A DNA stretch of 64,000 nt from Dillenia suffruticosa (taxonomy: Eukaryota > Streptophyta > Magnoliopsida > Dilleniales > Dilleniaceae): assembly GCA_033439265.1 (NCBI GenBank), contig JAVTVX010000010.1, positions 1,240,001-1,304,000 of the forward strand. Reading direction: 5' to 3'. This document shows, piece by piece, positions 53,498 to 64,000 of this stretch. The position numbers and the translations under genes are program-made. The notes beneath the pieces are model-generated. The model saw only the letters and a program-made list of their open reading frames with translations. It was not told the DNA's origin and did no database searches. Within the stretch, counting starts at the first letter, position 1. Each line of letters starts with the position of its first letter.

Positions 53498-54072
53498 TGT
53501 ACACTTTCCTCCACAAGGGCTTGGTTCCCGAACGTGGCCGTGTAAGTTCGATGGCCAATGGCCTCAATGTGCTTTCTGGGGAGTGTTCTCGATCCATACA
53601 GTGTTGTTCCATTGATCTCACTAACTTTGTTGACATATGGTAAGAGCGTGTCATGGTAGTCTACCACAAACAGCTTCCTTTGCTTCTTTGCCTGCATTCA
53701 TGAAAAGGCAAAAGCTAATGAATAAAGACTCAATCTTAGATATTGTTCACCTATAATCTCTCTCTATTTTCAACTTTTATATTCGAAATTATGTAATTCT
53801 TTGTCCTATTTTTTATTTCGTTTTTTATTAAATTTTTTGATTACCTTTTCGACAGTAAGCACACCTTTGAGCTGACGCTCAACTATTTCGGTGGTGATTG
53901 AAGAATCCTGGAGGCCATAAATTTCAGGGTCTAGTGAACTCTTCAGTGGCCATTCCTGCAACATTTTCAACTTATGTAGTCAAAATGATGAAATTTACAC
54001 TCTTAAACTTACTAACAAGGTAATTAGCGTATCCACATGTACCATATTCATGACAAAGAGTTCTACTATTAG

Positions 54073-54112
<40 letters not shown>
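54073..54112 (+). repeat. (GA)n microsatellite in LOX intron 5
   Basis: Uninterrupted GA run of about 40 bp between exons 5 and 6 of the lipoxygenase pseudogene. A second run (54309-54350) abuts the exon 4 donor site. Confidence 0.9.
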
Positions 54113-54118
<6 letters not shown>

Positions 54119-54300
54119 AAAATGCACAAGTTTGATACCACGACTTACCGTGACCAACTTTAGCGTGCAAGGATTTGTCCCGGCAAGTGTCTGACGAGAA
54201 AACTCTTCATCTCTATCCCATGCAAATTTGTCACCTATGGTATCACATAACTTGTTGATTAAGAGAGACGGTGTGGGTGTGCTAGATAGAGAGAGGGAGG

Positions 54301-54351
<51 letters not shown>

Positions 54352-55519
54352 CGTACGGAGGATTAATTCTGGGGACTCAAAGGCCGAGATATCCCGTTCA
54401 AGGTCTTTGAGAGCCTTAATAAGCCTAGGCAAAATATTCCTTAAGAAGCCCTTTTTGAGATTGACGCCCCCGTTAAACAGCGTGTCTATGGCGGTAAAAG
54501 AGGGAAATCCAAGGCTGGAGTCCAAAATCTCTGTTTCTAGTGACGGGATCACCGCATGCGGAACTGAGGTAGCCATCGTCGCCAAGAACGTCAAATTCTT
54601 TATTTCTGAAAATTGCTCGTTCTTGGCACGTACAGGCTGCTGCTCCTCGACTCCAATGCCGGGTCTAAAAATTCAAAATTTTTCGATCTCAAAAATACAT
54701 AATTTTGCAAAAAAAATAAAAAAATGATTAATCAGTTAAAGTAGGCGTGGATATGCAACAATGCTCAGCACTATCAGAATAATCTCCATATGCCGATTAT
54801 AATTTAATTAATATTATTCACTTTTTCTTAAAAGTTTTAATTTCGAGTTTCTATTATACAATATGAAAAACAATAATCCCCTCCTTATTAAATTGAATCA
54901 TGCTGTAATAATATATTAAAATATAAACAATTAATAATTAATTAATAAAGTCGCTCTTCACTTACTTAAACTTGGGAATTATTTCTTTTTTTTTTTTTTT
55001 TTTTTTTTTTGTAAAATCTAATCCAACATTCAACTTTCCGAAATTTTTCTTTAAATAAAAATTCATTTGAAGTGAGATTATTCATAGCTCCATTGACTTG
55101 GCTGAAATTAACCATATGAATGCAAAAACTTAGATGGGGTGTTGTTTTTTCTTTTTGCAAGAGACATATGGTTGAAGTCTCTGTTATTTACATTTACTCT
55201 AAAACGATGAAATTTTCAAGTGAGAAAAGAAATTACCTGTCTTGCAAGGAGGGCGACCAGTTCTGCAACGCCTTGGATAAGGAAACTCTTTCGTGCCACC
55301 AAGGACGGGCCGCTCCAACTCGGCGCTGCTATCCGGGTCACCAAGATCATTATATGCATCATAGTCATATATTCTGTCCGCTTTTTTTCTCTCTCCTTCA
55401 ACATTTCCTCTTAGACTTTCAAGCTCTTTCTCTCTGTACTTTTTCAATCCACTTGGCGTTTGTGATGGCAAGTATGACTGATTTGAACATCACAACACAA
55501 ATAAAATTGCTGCTATAAA

Positions 55520-57660
55520 TATTAAGGATGAATGCTCAAAACTATTGATGAAATGTAAGTTAATGTTTTGCTTGTTATTTATAGTTTTTATGTATAAAAT
55601 AAAAATGAGTATAAAACTGAAACAAAAAAATTATTTTTCAAGGACTCTTCTCCATTTCTTGCAAGTTTTAAAGCAAAGTTTGGTGCATCATCCAAACTTA
55701 ATTATCGATATCAGCCTTGTTCAATAAATCTTAATTTTTTTTCGATTATCACAACTTATTTCTACTTTATTTTTATTTTATTTATAATATTTTTAATTAA
55801 TATAATATTTTAAGAAAATAAAATTTTATAAATAGAGCTCAATTATTTAAAAAAAATACTATGTCAATAAGGTTGTGGGGATTTTGCCAACCCCACCACA
55901 AAAAAAAATAATAAATAAAAGAAAAGAAAATCATGTTCATCTTTATTAAACTTGCTCAAGGGATATTTGATGACAAGTGATATCTTGAAAATTTAATAAT
56001 CAACAATTCCGAGTCAAATTTGTAATTTATTAAAACTGTTTTGTAATTTGTAATTTGTAATTTAATAAGCAAGTTTCAACCCTCATTTTAAAGACTTAAA
56101 TAATTTTAATTTACTTGGTCTATTTGGCTCTTAGATAGACCTACTTGCAAATTTTGAATTTAGATCGAGTTGAAAGTAGTTTAATGACAATTTAAATTCT
56201 TTTTATGTAAAATTTAACTTCTATTTGTAAAATATAAATTTTTATTTTCCTAAAAACTATTATAAAATAAAATAAAACATATCAAATTATATCCGATAAA
56301 AAGTGAATAGAAATTTTATCTTTTTAATTGATCTTTTAAATAATTATTTTATCTTTTTATCTCATAACAAATTATAATTGCTGAATAGAAATTTAGCAGT
56401 TACAAATTCATAAGTATCGATATTTATGAGAATCAAATTTTGAATAAAACGATGCATATGGTTTGAATAAAAATAAAAAATAAAAAATAAAATCCCCATT
56501 AGAATCATAGCCGAATCAGCCCAGCCACACCCCAGTGATATTTCTCCTGAGATTCTTCACGAAAGAAGACTTAACACATGCATATTGAGTTGAACCCCAC
56601 ATTGACCCCGTGGTCCTAATTTTCTCTGTTTTATCCTCTCGGACCACAATGGTTTTGAAAAGATCCTTTCCTTTTTTTTTTTTTAATTCGGTTTGATTAA
56701 TGGTATTATTTTAGAAAATATTTTTAATTCACTTATTTCCTAATTAATTAAGCCTCTCCCTCTCTCTCTATCTCCACTAATTATTAAAACAAATACACTT
56801 GAAATTTTCTTATAATAATATATATTTTTAATTAAAATATATTAAACTGTATATTAAATCCGACGTTGACTATCTTAATCTTTGGAATGTCACGTAGCTA
56901 CCTTTTTACGATCAAAATTAAATTCCCTCTTAATATCATAAATTCGTTCTATAGTGTTCTAGTTGAGTTAGTCATCTATAAAGAAACCGACTAATAGTCG
57001 ATTTATTGAGATTAATTGTTAGATCCCTTAATTAATTTTAGCGTTTAAAATTTGAGAATAAAAAAAATTATAGTGAAAAAGTCATCCCCTAATAGGATCT
57101 CTCATAGATGTTCGAATTGGATTACTTAAAATTTAATTTTGGACATTGATGGTAAAAAAACAAAAGAGAAACTCATCAGTAAAGGAAAGGAAGATGTTAA
57201 TTCCTAAGTCAACAATCTCAATATGTAGGGGTCCCGACGTAACTGCAGACTTTACGGTCAATTTTCGTTCCTAATATAAGACACTCCTACATCCATAACA
57301 AATTAAGTATGACAACAAAATGGCCCAACCATATCTTATTTTTTATAAGTTGGTCTTAAAAATGATTTTTTTTAAAAGTTAAATTTGAATTATTACAATT
57401 CCAGAATGGATTTGTAAATTTACTAACTATGAACACTTAACAGCCAAAAAATCTTAGATATTGCAAAAACATAAACTTAACTATGAGATTTTTACCTTAA
57501 GATTAAATAGTTCCTTGTGTGTACCCATTTTTTCTCTATCAATCGATATTCAGAATATAATTTTGTTTAAGTATTTGTTAAATCAATTTTGAAAAAACTT
57601 TCTCAATATAAATTTTTTATTATCAAATTTTTAATCCTAAATCAGATTAAATATCTTATC
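55520..57660. other. Lipoxygenase intron 2, AT-rich
   Basis: About 2.2 kb between exons 3 and 2 of the pseudogene, unusually long for this position. AT-rich with no coding sequence and no clear transposon ends. Confidence 0.5.
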
Positions 57661-58690
57661 ATTATTGCTCACTAGAGAGAGAGCCTTGCTAGTAAAGAAG
57701 CCCTTTTCTCGGGATTTTCAAGCTTAGAATGTACCCAAGAGTTGCAAATGACAGTAACAGGACCACCAGGCATGCCATTAAGAACCATATCCTTTAGATA
57801 CATCTCCTTGTGGTGCTCATTCTCCACCAAAACTGCCCCAATATCTCCAAAATCCGCAGGTACTACAATGTCTGCTTCATACTTCACATCATCACCCTCT
57901 TGCTTTACTTTATGGGCATATCCTTTTGCCGCCCGCTTCTCCGACCCTGTGTCTATATCATCTCCAAAAAAAAAAAAAAAAGAGGAGAAATTGTAAATCT
58001 ATGAAATAAAAAGTATAAGTAGTAATTCGAGCAATTAAATCTTCTATTTTCGTGGATAGAAGAGAGAGGTACCACTAAGCGTTGCAGTGAGCCCATCAGA
58101 CTATTTCTATTAAGAAATTGAAAAATTAATAATAAATGATCTCTAAAAGGCCATTGCAGATCAAGTAACAATCGATGACAGTGGCAAACGGTGAACCAGT
58201 TTGGTTGTTTCTAAGCTTGATCACGTTCCCTCCTGGACCCGTTTGAAATACTAATATATTTTAGTTTACCTTAAATCCTCTAATACTAGAACTAATATAT
58301 TTTATAAAATTAGATACCATAGATGCAGTTCAGCATATCTATCATTTTGTTTTTTGAAATCGAATTTAATATCTAAAATAAGCCCCTTTTGTTTCACTAA
58401 CAAAGTATGCTTACGAGTGCCGAGCTCAGCACTAACAAGTTCCAAGAGGAGAGATTTGCCAAGCAAATCCGAGTTATGATTAAGGCCATGGGTTAAGCCG
58501 ATGCTGGCCCCAACCGATAATTGAACAGTTATATCGGCCTTGACTGTCACGCCTTTTTGATCTATGGTTGCAGCAGCTGTGGTTTCAAAGCTTTGGGCTT
58601 CAGTATTATTGAGAAAGATGTTTTGCTTTTTTGGGAAATTGTGCTTTCGACGAAAGCCAAGGGGAGAGGAGGAGCTTCCGCCACCATTTC

Positions 58691-61192
58691 TGTCACGCTC
58701 CGATTCTCGGATCGACCACGCGACAATGGTCGCATTGTCGAGGTACACGGGTAGAATCTTTTCATATATTGAGACTCCGCAAAGCTACAAATCTGTATAT
58801 CGATTTTTCCAATTCACAATCCATCCAAAATAAGAAAACATATAAGCAGTACACATGCAAAGGACCCATCCGGTCCATCCCTATACACACGAACATGCGT
58901 CTACACACAATAGGGCGGGGGTTCCTGTACATGCACGTATGCAAAATTGGCCATCCCAACCATTCCAGAATTTTCAACACAAATAAAGCATTTAAAATAA
59001 AAGAAATCCAAAATCATAATCAGAGGATTTTACTAACATTCACCTGAAGAAACGAGCTAGCGTCAGTAAAATCCAAACGGTATGAGATGTACAGAATTTC
59101 GTAAAATCGAAAGAAAATAACGAATTCCAATATTTCAAATCAAATATCTCATTTAAACAATAAGTATAGCCAAAAATGAAATTTAAGAGAATAAACATGT
59201 TTCGTACAAACTCCAATACAAACTGTGTAAGGATTCCTTCAATACTTGCTCCTATATATGAAATAAATATTAATTAAATCCATACCAAAAGAATTATACA
59301 TGTCTTCCCTTTCATGGATTTCAAAATCAACCAAAATGAACTTGCATCTCTATGTACCTACACAAGTCAGCGGAATAAATCTTCCCAAACTCCAATTTCT
59401 GCCGCAGACCTAAACTTCCTTTGAAAGATGTTAAAGAGAGGGTAAGTATTGGGAAATACTCAGTGAATGGAGTGCAATGATATGATTGCGTAATAAATGA
59501 GGGGTGAATATGGGAGAGTCAAAGTATATCTCAAATAACACTTTATATATACCAAAACATTTTAAATAAATCAAGATAATTCACAAATTATGGATCCACA
59601 TCAAATATTCTTTCCGAAAATCACAAGGGTCTCATCGAAACCACTTCCGTCCTGCGTTTGGCCGAACCAAGACGGAAGCCCGCCAAGGGGTTTTCCATTT
59701 CAGTATTTCAAACACTACCCCCTTCCTTAGCGTTGGCTCGTACCTCACCGGGGTGCAATCCGGATAGTCCGACATGGCAGAGAAGAGGCCGCGTATACCT
59801 CTTTCGCAATAAAATCCTACCCACGTCACCCCGTCGGGTCGCTCCGTGAAGGGAATGACTATAGCAATTACAGTCGTGCGGCATCTTTTCATAATCATTC
59901 AGATTTCAATCAATGTGCCATGTTTCATCCAACAAATTTCAAAATCATGCTACAAGCATTTACATATCAATTATCCAATACAAATGACACAAATTCATTT
60001 AAAATTACATAAGATGCATTCATGATTCAAATTTCTGTTTCAGACAACCCACAATCACAAACAATTTCATATAAAATATGTACAAAATCATTCAAAATCG
60101 TTTATAAAACAATTTTAAAATCATTTTGCTCATTTAACGGACCATCCACTCACTTTCTAGGGAGGGTATCCACTCCCTACAACCTTTCAATACTCAAGAA
60201 ATCTCCTTTCAAGCTCTAATGGATTGTCCTAAATCAACAATAACAATTCTCAAGTCATTTCTCCTCCAAATTCCAGAGTTCACAAACTTTCCTAATTTTA
60301 TTTAAATCCCAAATTTCTAACGTTTTCTTGTTCTTGTCCTCATTTACATCATATACTATTTTACACTCCAATTTCCCTTAAATTTCCATCCTCAACGAAA
60401 CAGGCAACATAAAAAAAATCACAACAAACCTTTATTTTGGCCAACATTCCAATACCAATCATAAACACTAATTTTTATCATGACCCTAGAGCTATTGTCA
60501 CAAATCAGCCCTTAATCTGATCAGTTATTGAATGCATTTAAAAATTTCCTCAACTAGGGTTTTCGCAGCTCGCAGCTCGCAGCTCGTAGCCCTAACGTCC
60601 GTGCACCATTCAATCCATTCCGGGACCTACAATGTTTCCAAATCGAAACAAGATTCAGCGATTAAGTCTAATCACTATGGAATTCAAAACCCTAGAACCA
60701 CAACCAACTCAGCCCTTACTTGCAGTAAAGAAGCTACGACCTAGGGTTTCTGCGGGGATTGCAGGTGAACCGTTTAAGGAGACAACTCATCGCGGGCTTG
60801 CGGGCCGTCGCGGGTTGGCGGGCTGGTGCGCTTGCAGGCTAGCGCGCTCACAGCTGAGGCGCGCGCTCACGAGAAGGACTGCAGTTGCGCGCTCGTACAG
60901 GGGAGGATCGCGCTGCGGTGGTTGGAGTGGCGGAGGGAGAGATAGCGGTGGCAGTGGCGATGGCAATGGTGATGGCGATGGCGATGGCGATGGTGATGGC
61001 GATGGCGATGGCGATGGCGATGGGAGAGAGAGGCAGAGAATCGGGAGAGAGAGAGGAAGAGAGTGAGAGAGATTAGGGCTGAAAGCCCTAATCTAATTGG
61101 GGGAAAAAAAAACGCAGCGTTTTGGGCAAAACGCTGTGTTTTCCTCTTTCTTTTTTTTTTCTTTCTTTTTTTTTTTTAAAGAAGGTATTACA
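58691..61192 (-). mobile_element. 3' LTR of chromovirus 2
   Basis: 2502 bp. On the minus strand it starts TGTAATACC at 61192 and ends GCGTGACA at 58691, the same terminal words as chromovirus 1 but with different internal sequence. It has the hairpin ATTAGGGCT/AGCCCTAAT at 61072-61092, a second hairpin (CAGCGTTTTG/CAAAACGCTG, 61112-61139), CT-rich DNA, a (GATGGC)n array (about 60955-61022), and a GC-rich zone (60770-60910). Its flank at 58686-58690 is ATTTC; the partner flank is outside the window. Confidence 0.88.
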
Positions 61193-61215
61193 ACATTTAA
61201 TCCCCTAAAAACAAA
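61193..61215 (-). other. Polypurine tract of chromovirus 2
   Basis: Minus-strand TTTTTAGGGGATTAAA just before the LTR start at 61192, like the TTTTTAAGGGGTTAGAAAA of chromovirus 1. Preceded by a remnant of the ttcg(a/g)ggacgaaattt motif common just after pol in Tekay-type elements. Confidence 0.6.
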
Positions 61216-61242
61216 TTTCGTCCCCGAAATTCCGAGATACAA

Positions 61243-64000
61243 TTATATATCAAAAAGTTGCGGGTGTTGCTTCTGTATTAATTCTTCAGTCTCCCAAGTC
61301 TATTCTTCAACTTGATTGTTTCTCCATAGCACCTTAACTATAGGAATCAGTTTATTCCTCAACTGTTTGGTTTGTCGATCAATGATCTTCACCGGTTGTA
61401 TCCTGAAACTCAAATTCTCATTCTATTCTATTGGAGGTACTTCCAATATGTGTGAAGGATCCGGTAAATACTTCTTCAACATGGAAACGTTAAAAACGTC
61501 ATGGATTCTCTGCAACTCCGGCGGCAATTCTAGCCGGTATGCCACGTGTCCAATCCTTTCAGGAATACTAAAGGGACCGATATAACGAGAATTTAGCTTT
61601 CCCTGTTTCTGAAAACGGATTACGCCCTTCCAAGGAGATATATTCAAAAACACCATATCTTTTTCTTCAAATTCCAAGGGTCTTCTTCTCTTGTCGGCAT
61701 AGCTCTTTTGTCGATCTTGAGCCGCCTTCATTTTTTCCCGAATCAGCTTCACTTTCTCTTTAGTGGCCTCGATTATTTCTATACTTTCAATCTTTCTCTC
61801 CCCAACTTTATCCCAACACAAGAGAATACGACACTTCCTTCCATAAAGGGCTTCATATGGAGGCATCTCTATGCTTACTTGATAACTGTTGTTGTAGGCG
61901 AATTCAACCAACGGAAGGTGCCTATCCCAACTACCTTGAAATTCCATAACACATGCCCTAAGCATGTCCTCCAATGTTTGGATGGTGCGCTCCGATTGTC
62001 TATTGGTTTGGGGATGAAAAGCAGTGCTGAATTTCAATTTAGTTCTTAAGGACTTTTGCAACTTTGGCCAGAATCTAGAAGTGAATCGAGGATCACGGTC
62101 CGATACAATAGATACCGGTACTCCGTGAAGTCTTACGATCTCATCAATGTACAACTTTGCCAATCTTTCTAAGGAATAGGTGTTCTAAATCTGCAAGAAG
62201 TGAGCCGATTTGGTGAGACGGTCTACAATCAACCATATGGCATCGTGATGGCTCGGAGTACGTGGCAATCCCACCACGAAATCCATAGTGATATGTTCCT
62301 ATTTCCATTTGGGAATTGGTAGTGGTTGAAGTGTATCTGTCGGTTTCTGATGTTCAGCCTTGATCTACTGGCATACAAGACACCTCGCCACAAATTTGGC
62401 TATCTCTCTCTTCATCCCAAACCACCAATATGATTCTTTGATGGTTCGGTACATTTTGGTACTCCCCAGATGTATAACATAGGTCGAGGAATACGCCTCT
62501 TCAAGTATAGCCTTCCGGAGATCTTCATTTTTCGGAATACATGTGCGTTTCCCATACACTACAATTCCATCATCCCGAATCCAGAATTTACCACCTTCCC
62601 CTTTTTGAATTTTCTCAACAATGCCTTTCAATTCATCATCGGTAGCCTGAAACTCCCAAATGCGATCCGCCAATGTGGGTCTTACCACAAATTTGGCTAA
62701 TAAAACACCTTGATCATCCTTAACCAACTCGATTCCAAGGGCTCGGAGTCCAACTAAACAAGAGAGGTAAGAACTCCATTAGGATGCCATAGATGAGGAT
62801 TTGCGGCTTAAAGCATTAGCAACAACATTCGTCTTCCTGGGGTGGTAATCAATCACCAAATCATAGTTCTTGATCAGCTCTAACCACATTTTTTGTCTCA
62901 AATTGAGCTCCTTCTGAGTGAGCAAGTATTTGAGACTCTTATGGTCGGTAAAGACCTTGCAAGTATCCCCATACCAATAATGCCGCCAAATCTTTAAGGC
63001 AAACACAATGGCAACTAGCTCCAAATCATGAGTAGGATAGTTCACTTCGTGCTTCTTTAGTCAGCGAGAAGCATAAGCAATCACCTTATCAGCTTGCATC
63101 AGCATGCACCTAATCCTTGCTTGCTAGCATTACTGTGCACCATATAATCACCACCGCCACTAATAGGGAGAGCAAGGATGGGAGCGGAGGTCAACCTTTG
63201 CTTCAACTCTTGAAAACTATCCTCGCACTTTTCGTCCCACTCTAACTTGATTCTCTTTCGAGTCAAACTTGTCATCGGAGCTGCTATTTTCGAGAATCCT
63301 TCTACGAATCTCCGATAATACCCTGTTAATCCGAGAAAACTTCATACCTTGGTGACATTTTTAGGCTGCTCCCACTTCAAAATGACTCCTACCTTCTTTG
63401 GATCCACAAAAATCCCGTCTCTAGAAACCATATGTCCCAAAAATCCAATCTCTCTTAGCCAAAACTCGCATTTTTGAGAATTTGGTATACAACTCCTTCT
63501 CCTTAAGAGTTTGCAAAATGATTCAGAGATGTTTGGAATGTTCTTCATCACTTTTGGAATACACCAAAATATCGTCGATGAAAACTATGATAAATTTATC
63601 AAGATAAGGATCGAACACTCGATTCATGAGATCTATGCAGGCCGTAGGAGCATTCGTCAACTCAAAGGGCATTACTAGGAATTCGTAGTATCCATACCGC
63701 ATTCTAAACGTGGTCTTATGAACATCACCACCCTTGATCTTCAACTGATGATAATCAGATCTCAAGTCGATCTTTGAAAAGACACTTGTACCTTGAAGTT
63801 GATCAAACAGATCATCAATTCTCGGAAGAGGATACTTATTCTTGATCGTTGCCTTGTTGAGTTGTCGGTAGTCAATACATAATCGGAGGGTTCCGTCCTT
63901 TTTCTTCACAACCTAGACCGGAGCTCCCCAAGGCGAAGTGTTTGGTCGGATAAACCCTTTCTCCAACAACTCTTGGAGCTGAACCTTCAGCTCTTTCAAC
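61243..64000 (-). pseudogene. Chromovirus 2 pol (RT, RNase H, integrase, chromodomain), partial
   Basis: Reads from the right edge leftwards. RT: 63909-63523 ([21 protein letters not shown] start, [16 protein letters not shown], catalytic box FIDD). RT connection: 63551-63342. RNase H: 63045-62779 ([23 protein letters not shown]). Zinc-binding domain: 62560-62365 (HLGSTKMYRTIKESYWW, CLVC). Integrase: about 62330-61600 ([38 protein letters not shown]). Chromodomain: about 61410-61243 (QLRNKLIPIVKVLWRNN). Far better preserved than chromovirus 1 but not intact: stops at Gln or Trp codons (near 62363, 62300, 62188, 61425 and 61310) and frameshifts near 63540 and 63110. Gag, protease and the other LTR lie beyond the window. 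Confidence 0.9.

Larger units (their letters stand above)
53498..58690 (-). pseudogene. Lipoxygenase (13-LOX, chloroplast LOX2-like), 5' part: exons 1-7a
   Basis: Minus strand, canonical nine-exon LOX order. Exon 1: 58690-58415 (Ser-rich transit-like stretch, then PLAT start TVQLSVG, LLGKSLLLELVSAEL). Exon 2: 57952 to about 57665 (GYAHKV, VENEHHKEMYLKD, CNSWVHSK). Exon 3: 55477-55237 ([41 protein letters not shown]). Exon 4: 54664-54357 (SLGFPSFTAIDTLFNGG). Exon 5: 54234-54149 (DEEFSRQTLAGTNPC). Exon 6: 53955-53845 (WPLKSSLDPEIYGLQDSSIT). Exon 7a: 53691 to the insertion (VVDYHDTLLPYVNKV, ELTRP). Frameshifts: exon 2 after NPEKR, exon 4 after YVPR, exon 7a between SRTL and PESTLRPL. The start codon and part of the transit peptide are cut off by chromovirus 2 at 58691. 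Confidence 0.93.

Noticed and set aside
60632-61076. Gly/Asp-rich open frame
   Set aside because: Translation of a (GATGGC)n and GC-rich tract in the LTR of chromovirus 2.

Overview
This is nuclear DNA from a flowering plant, and the gene families suggest a dicot (probably a rosid). The evidence is split GT-AG genes, plant-only families (G-type lectin receptor kinase, PPR protein, GH1 beta-glucosidase, chloroplast-type lipoxygenase), AT-rich intergenic DNA, many (GA)n microsatellites and several classes of plant transposon. The species cannot be named from the sequence. No tRNA, rRNA, CRISPR or prokaryotic operon was seen.

Layout. 1-3365: relic of a minus-strand Athila-like Ty3/gypsy element (3' palindromic repeats, decayed gag, tRNA-Asp-type primer site, one LTR). 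3.4-5.4 kb: possible copia LTR and a stray PPR-gene fragment. 5610-8030: an intact, single-exon 806-aa G-type lectin receptor kinase, followed by a hAT-type MITE at 8188-8666. 9.2-9.9 kb: a second Athila-like LTR fragment. 13.3-16.2 kb: a short copia-type element abutting a PPR pseudogene (16.2-17.8 kb). 21.2-23.0 kb: a small AT-hook protein gene with a spliced 5' UTR. 25.7-27.6 kb: local duplications, one copy split by a SINE. 31868-37965: an intact 13-exon GH1 beta-glucosidase (512 aa). 38-41.2 kb: repeats and a CACTA-like terminus. 41.3-42.1 kb: an auxilin-like fragment joined to a copia-type LTR.

42.2-58.7 kb holds a nine-exon lipoxygenase pseudogene on the minus strand, the most striking locus. 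A 9,985-bp chromovirus (Ty3/gypsy, Tekay-like) sits inside exon 7, flanked by the 5-bp duplication TGGTG. A second, related chromovirus on the minus strand (58691 to beyond the window end) is inserted in exon 1 and cuts off the start of the gene. The lipoxygenase also carries frameshifts, tandem stops and a substituted iron ligand.

Three genes look functional: the receptor kinase (cell surface signalling), the AT-hook protein (nuclear DNA binding) and the beta-glucosidase (secreted or vacuolar glucoside hydrolysis). They share no pathway that the sequence shows. Most of the rest is transposon or transposon decay. I did not find a clearly new biological system. The best leads are the doubly interrupted lipoxygenase, hairpin and GC-rich repeat structures inside the chromovirus LTRs, the palindromic 75-bp-period array near the left edge, and two host-gene fragments lying directly beside LTR ends.
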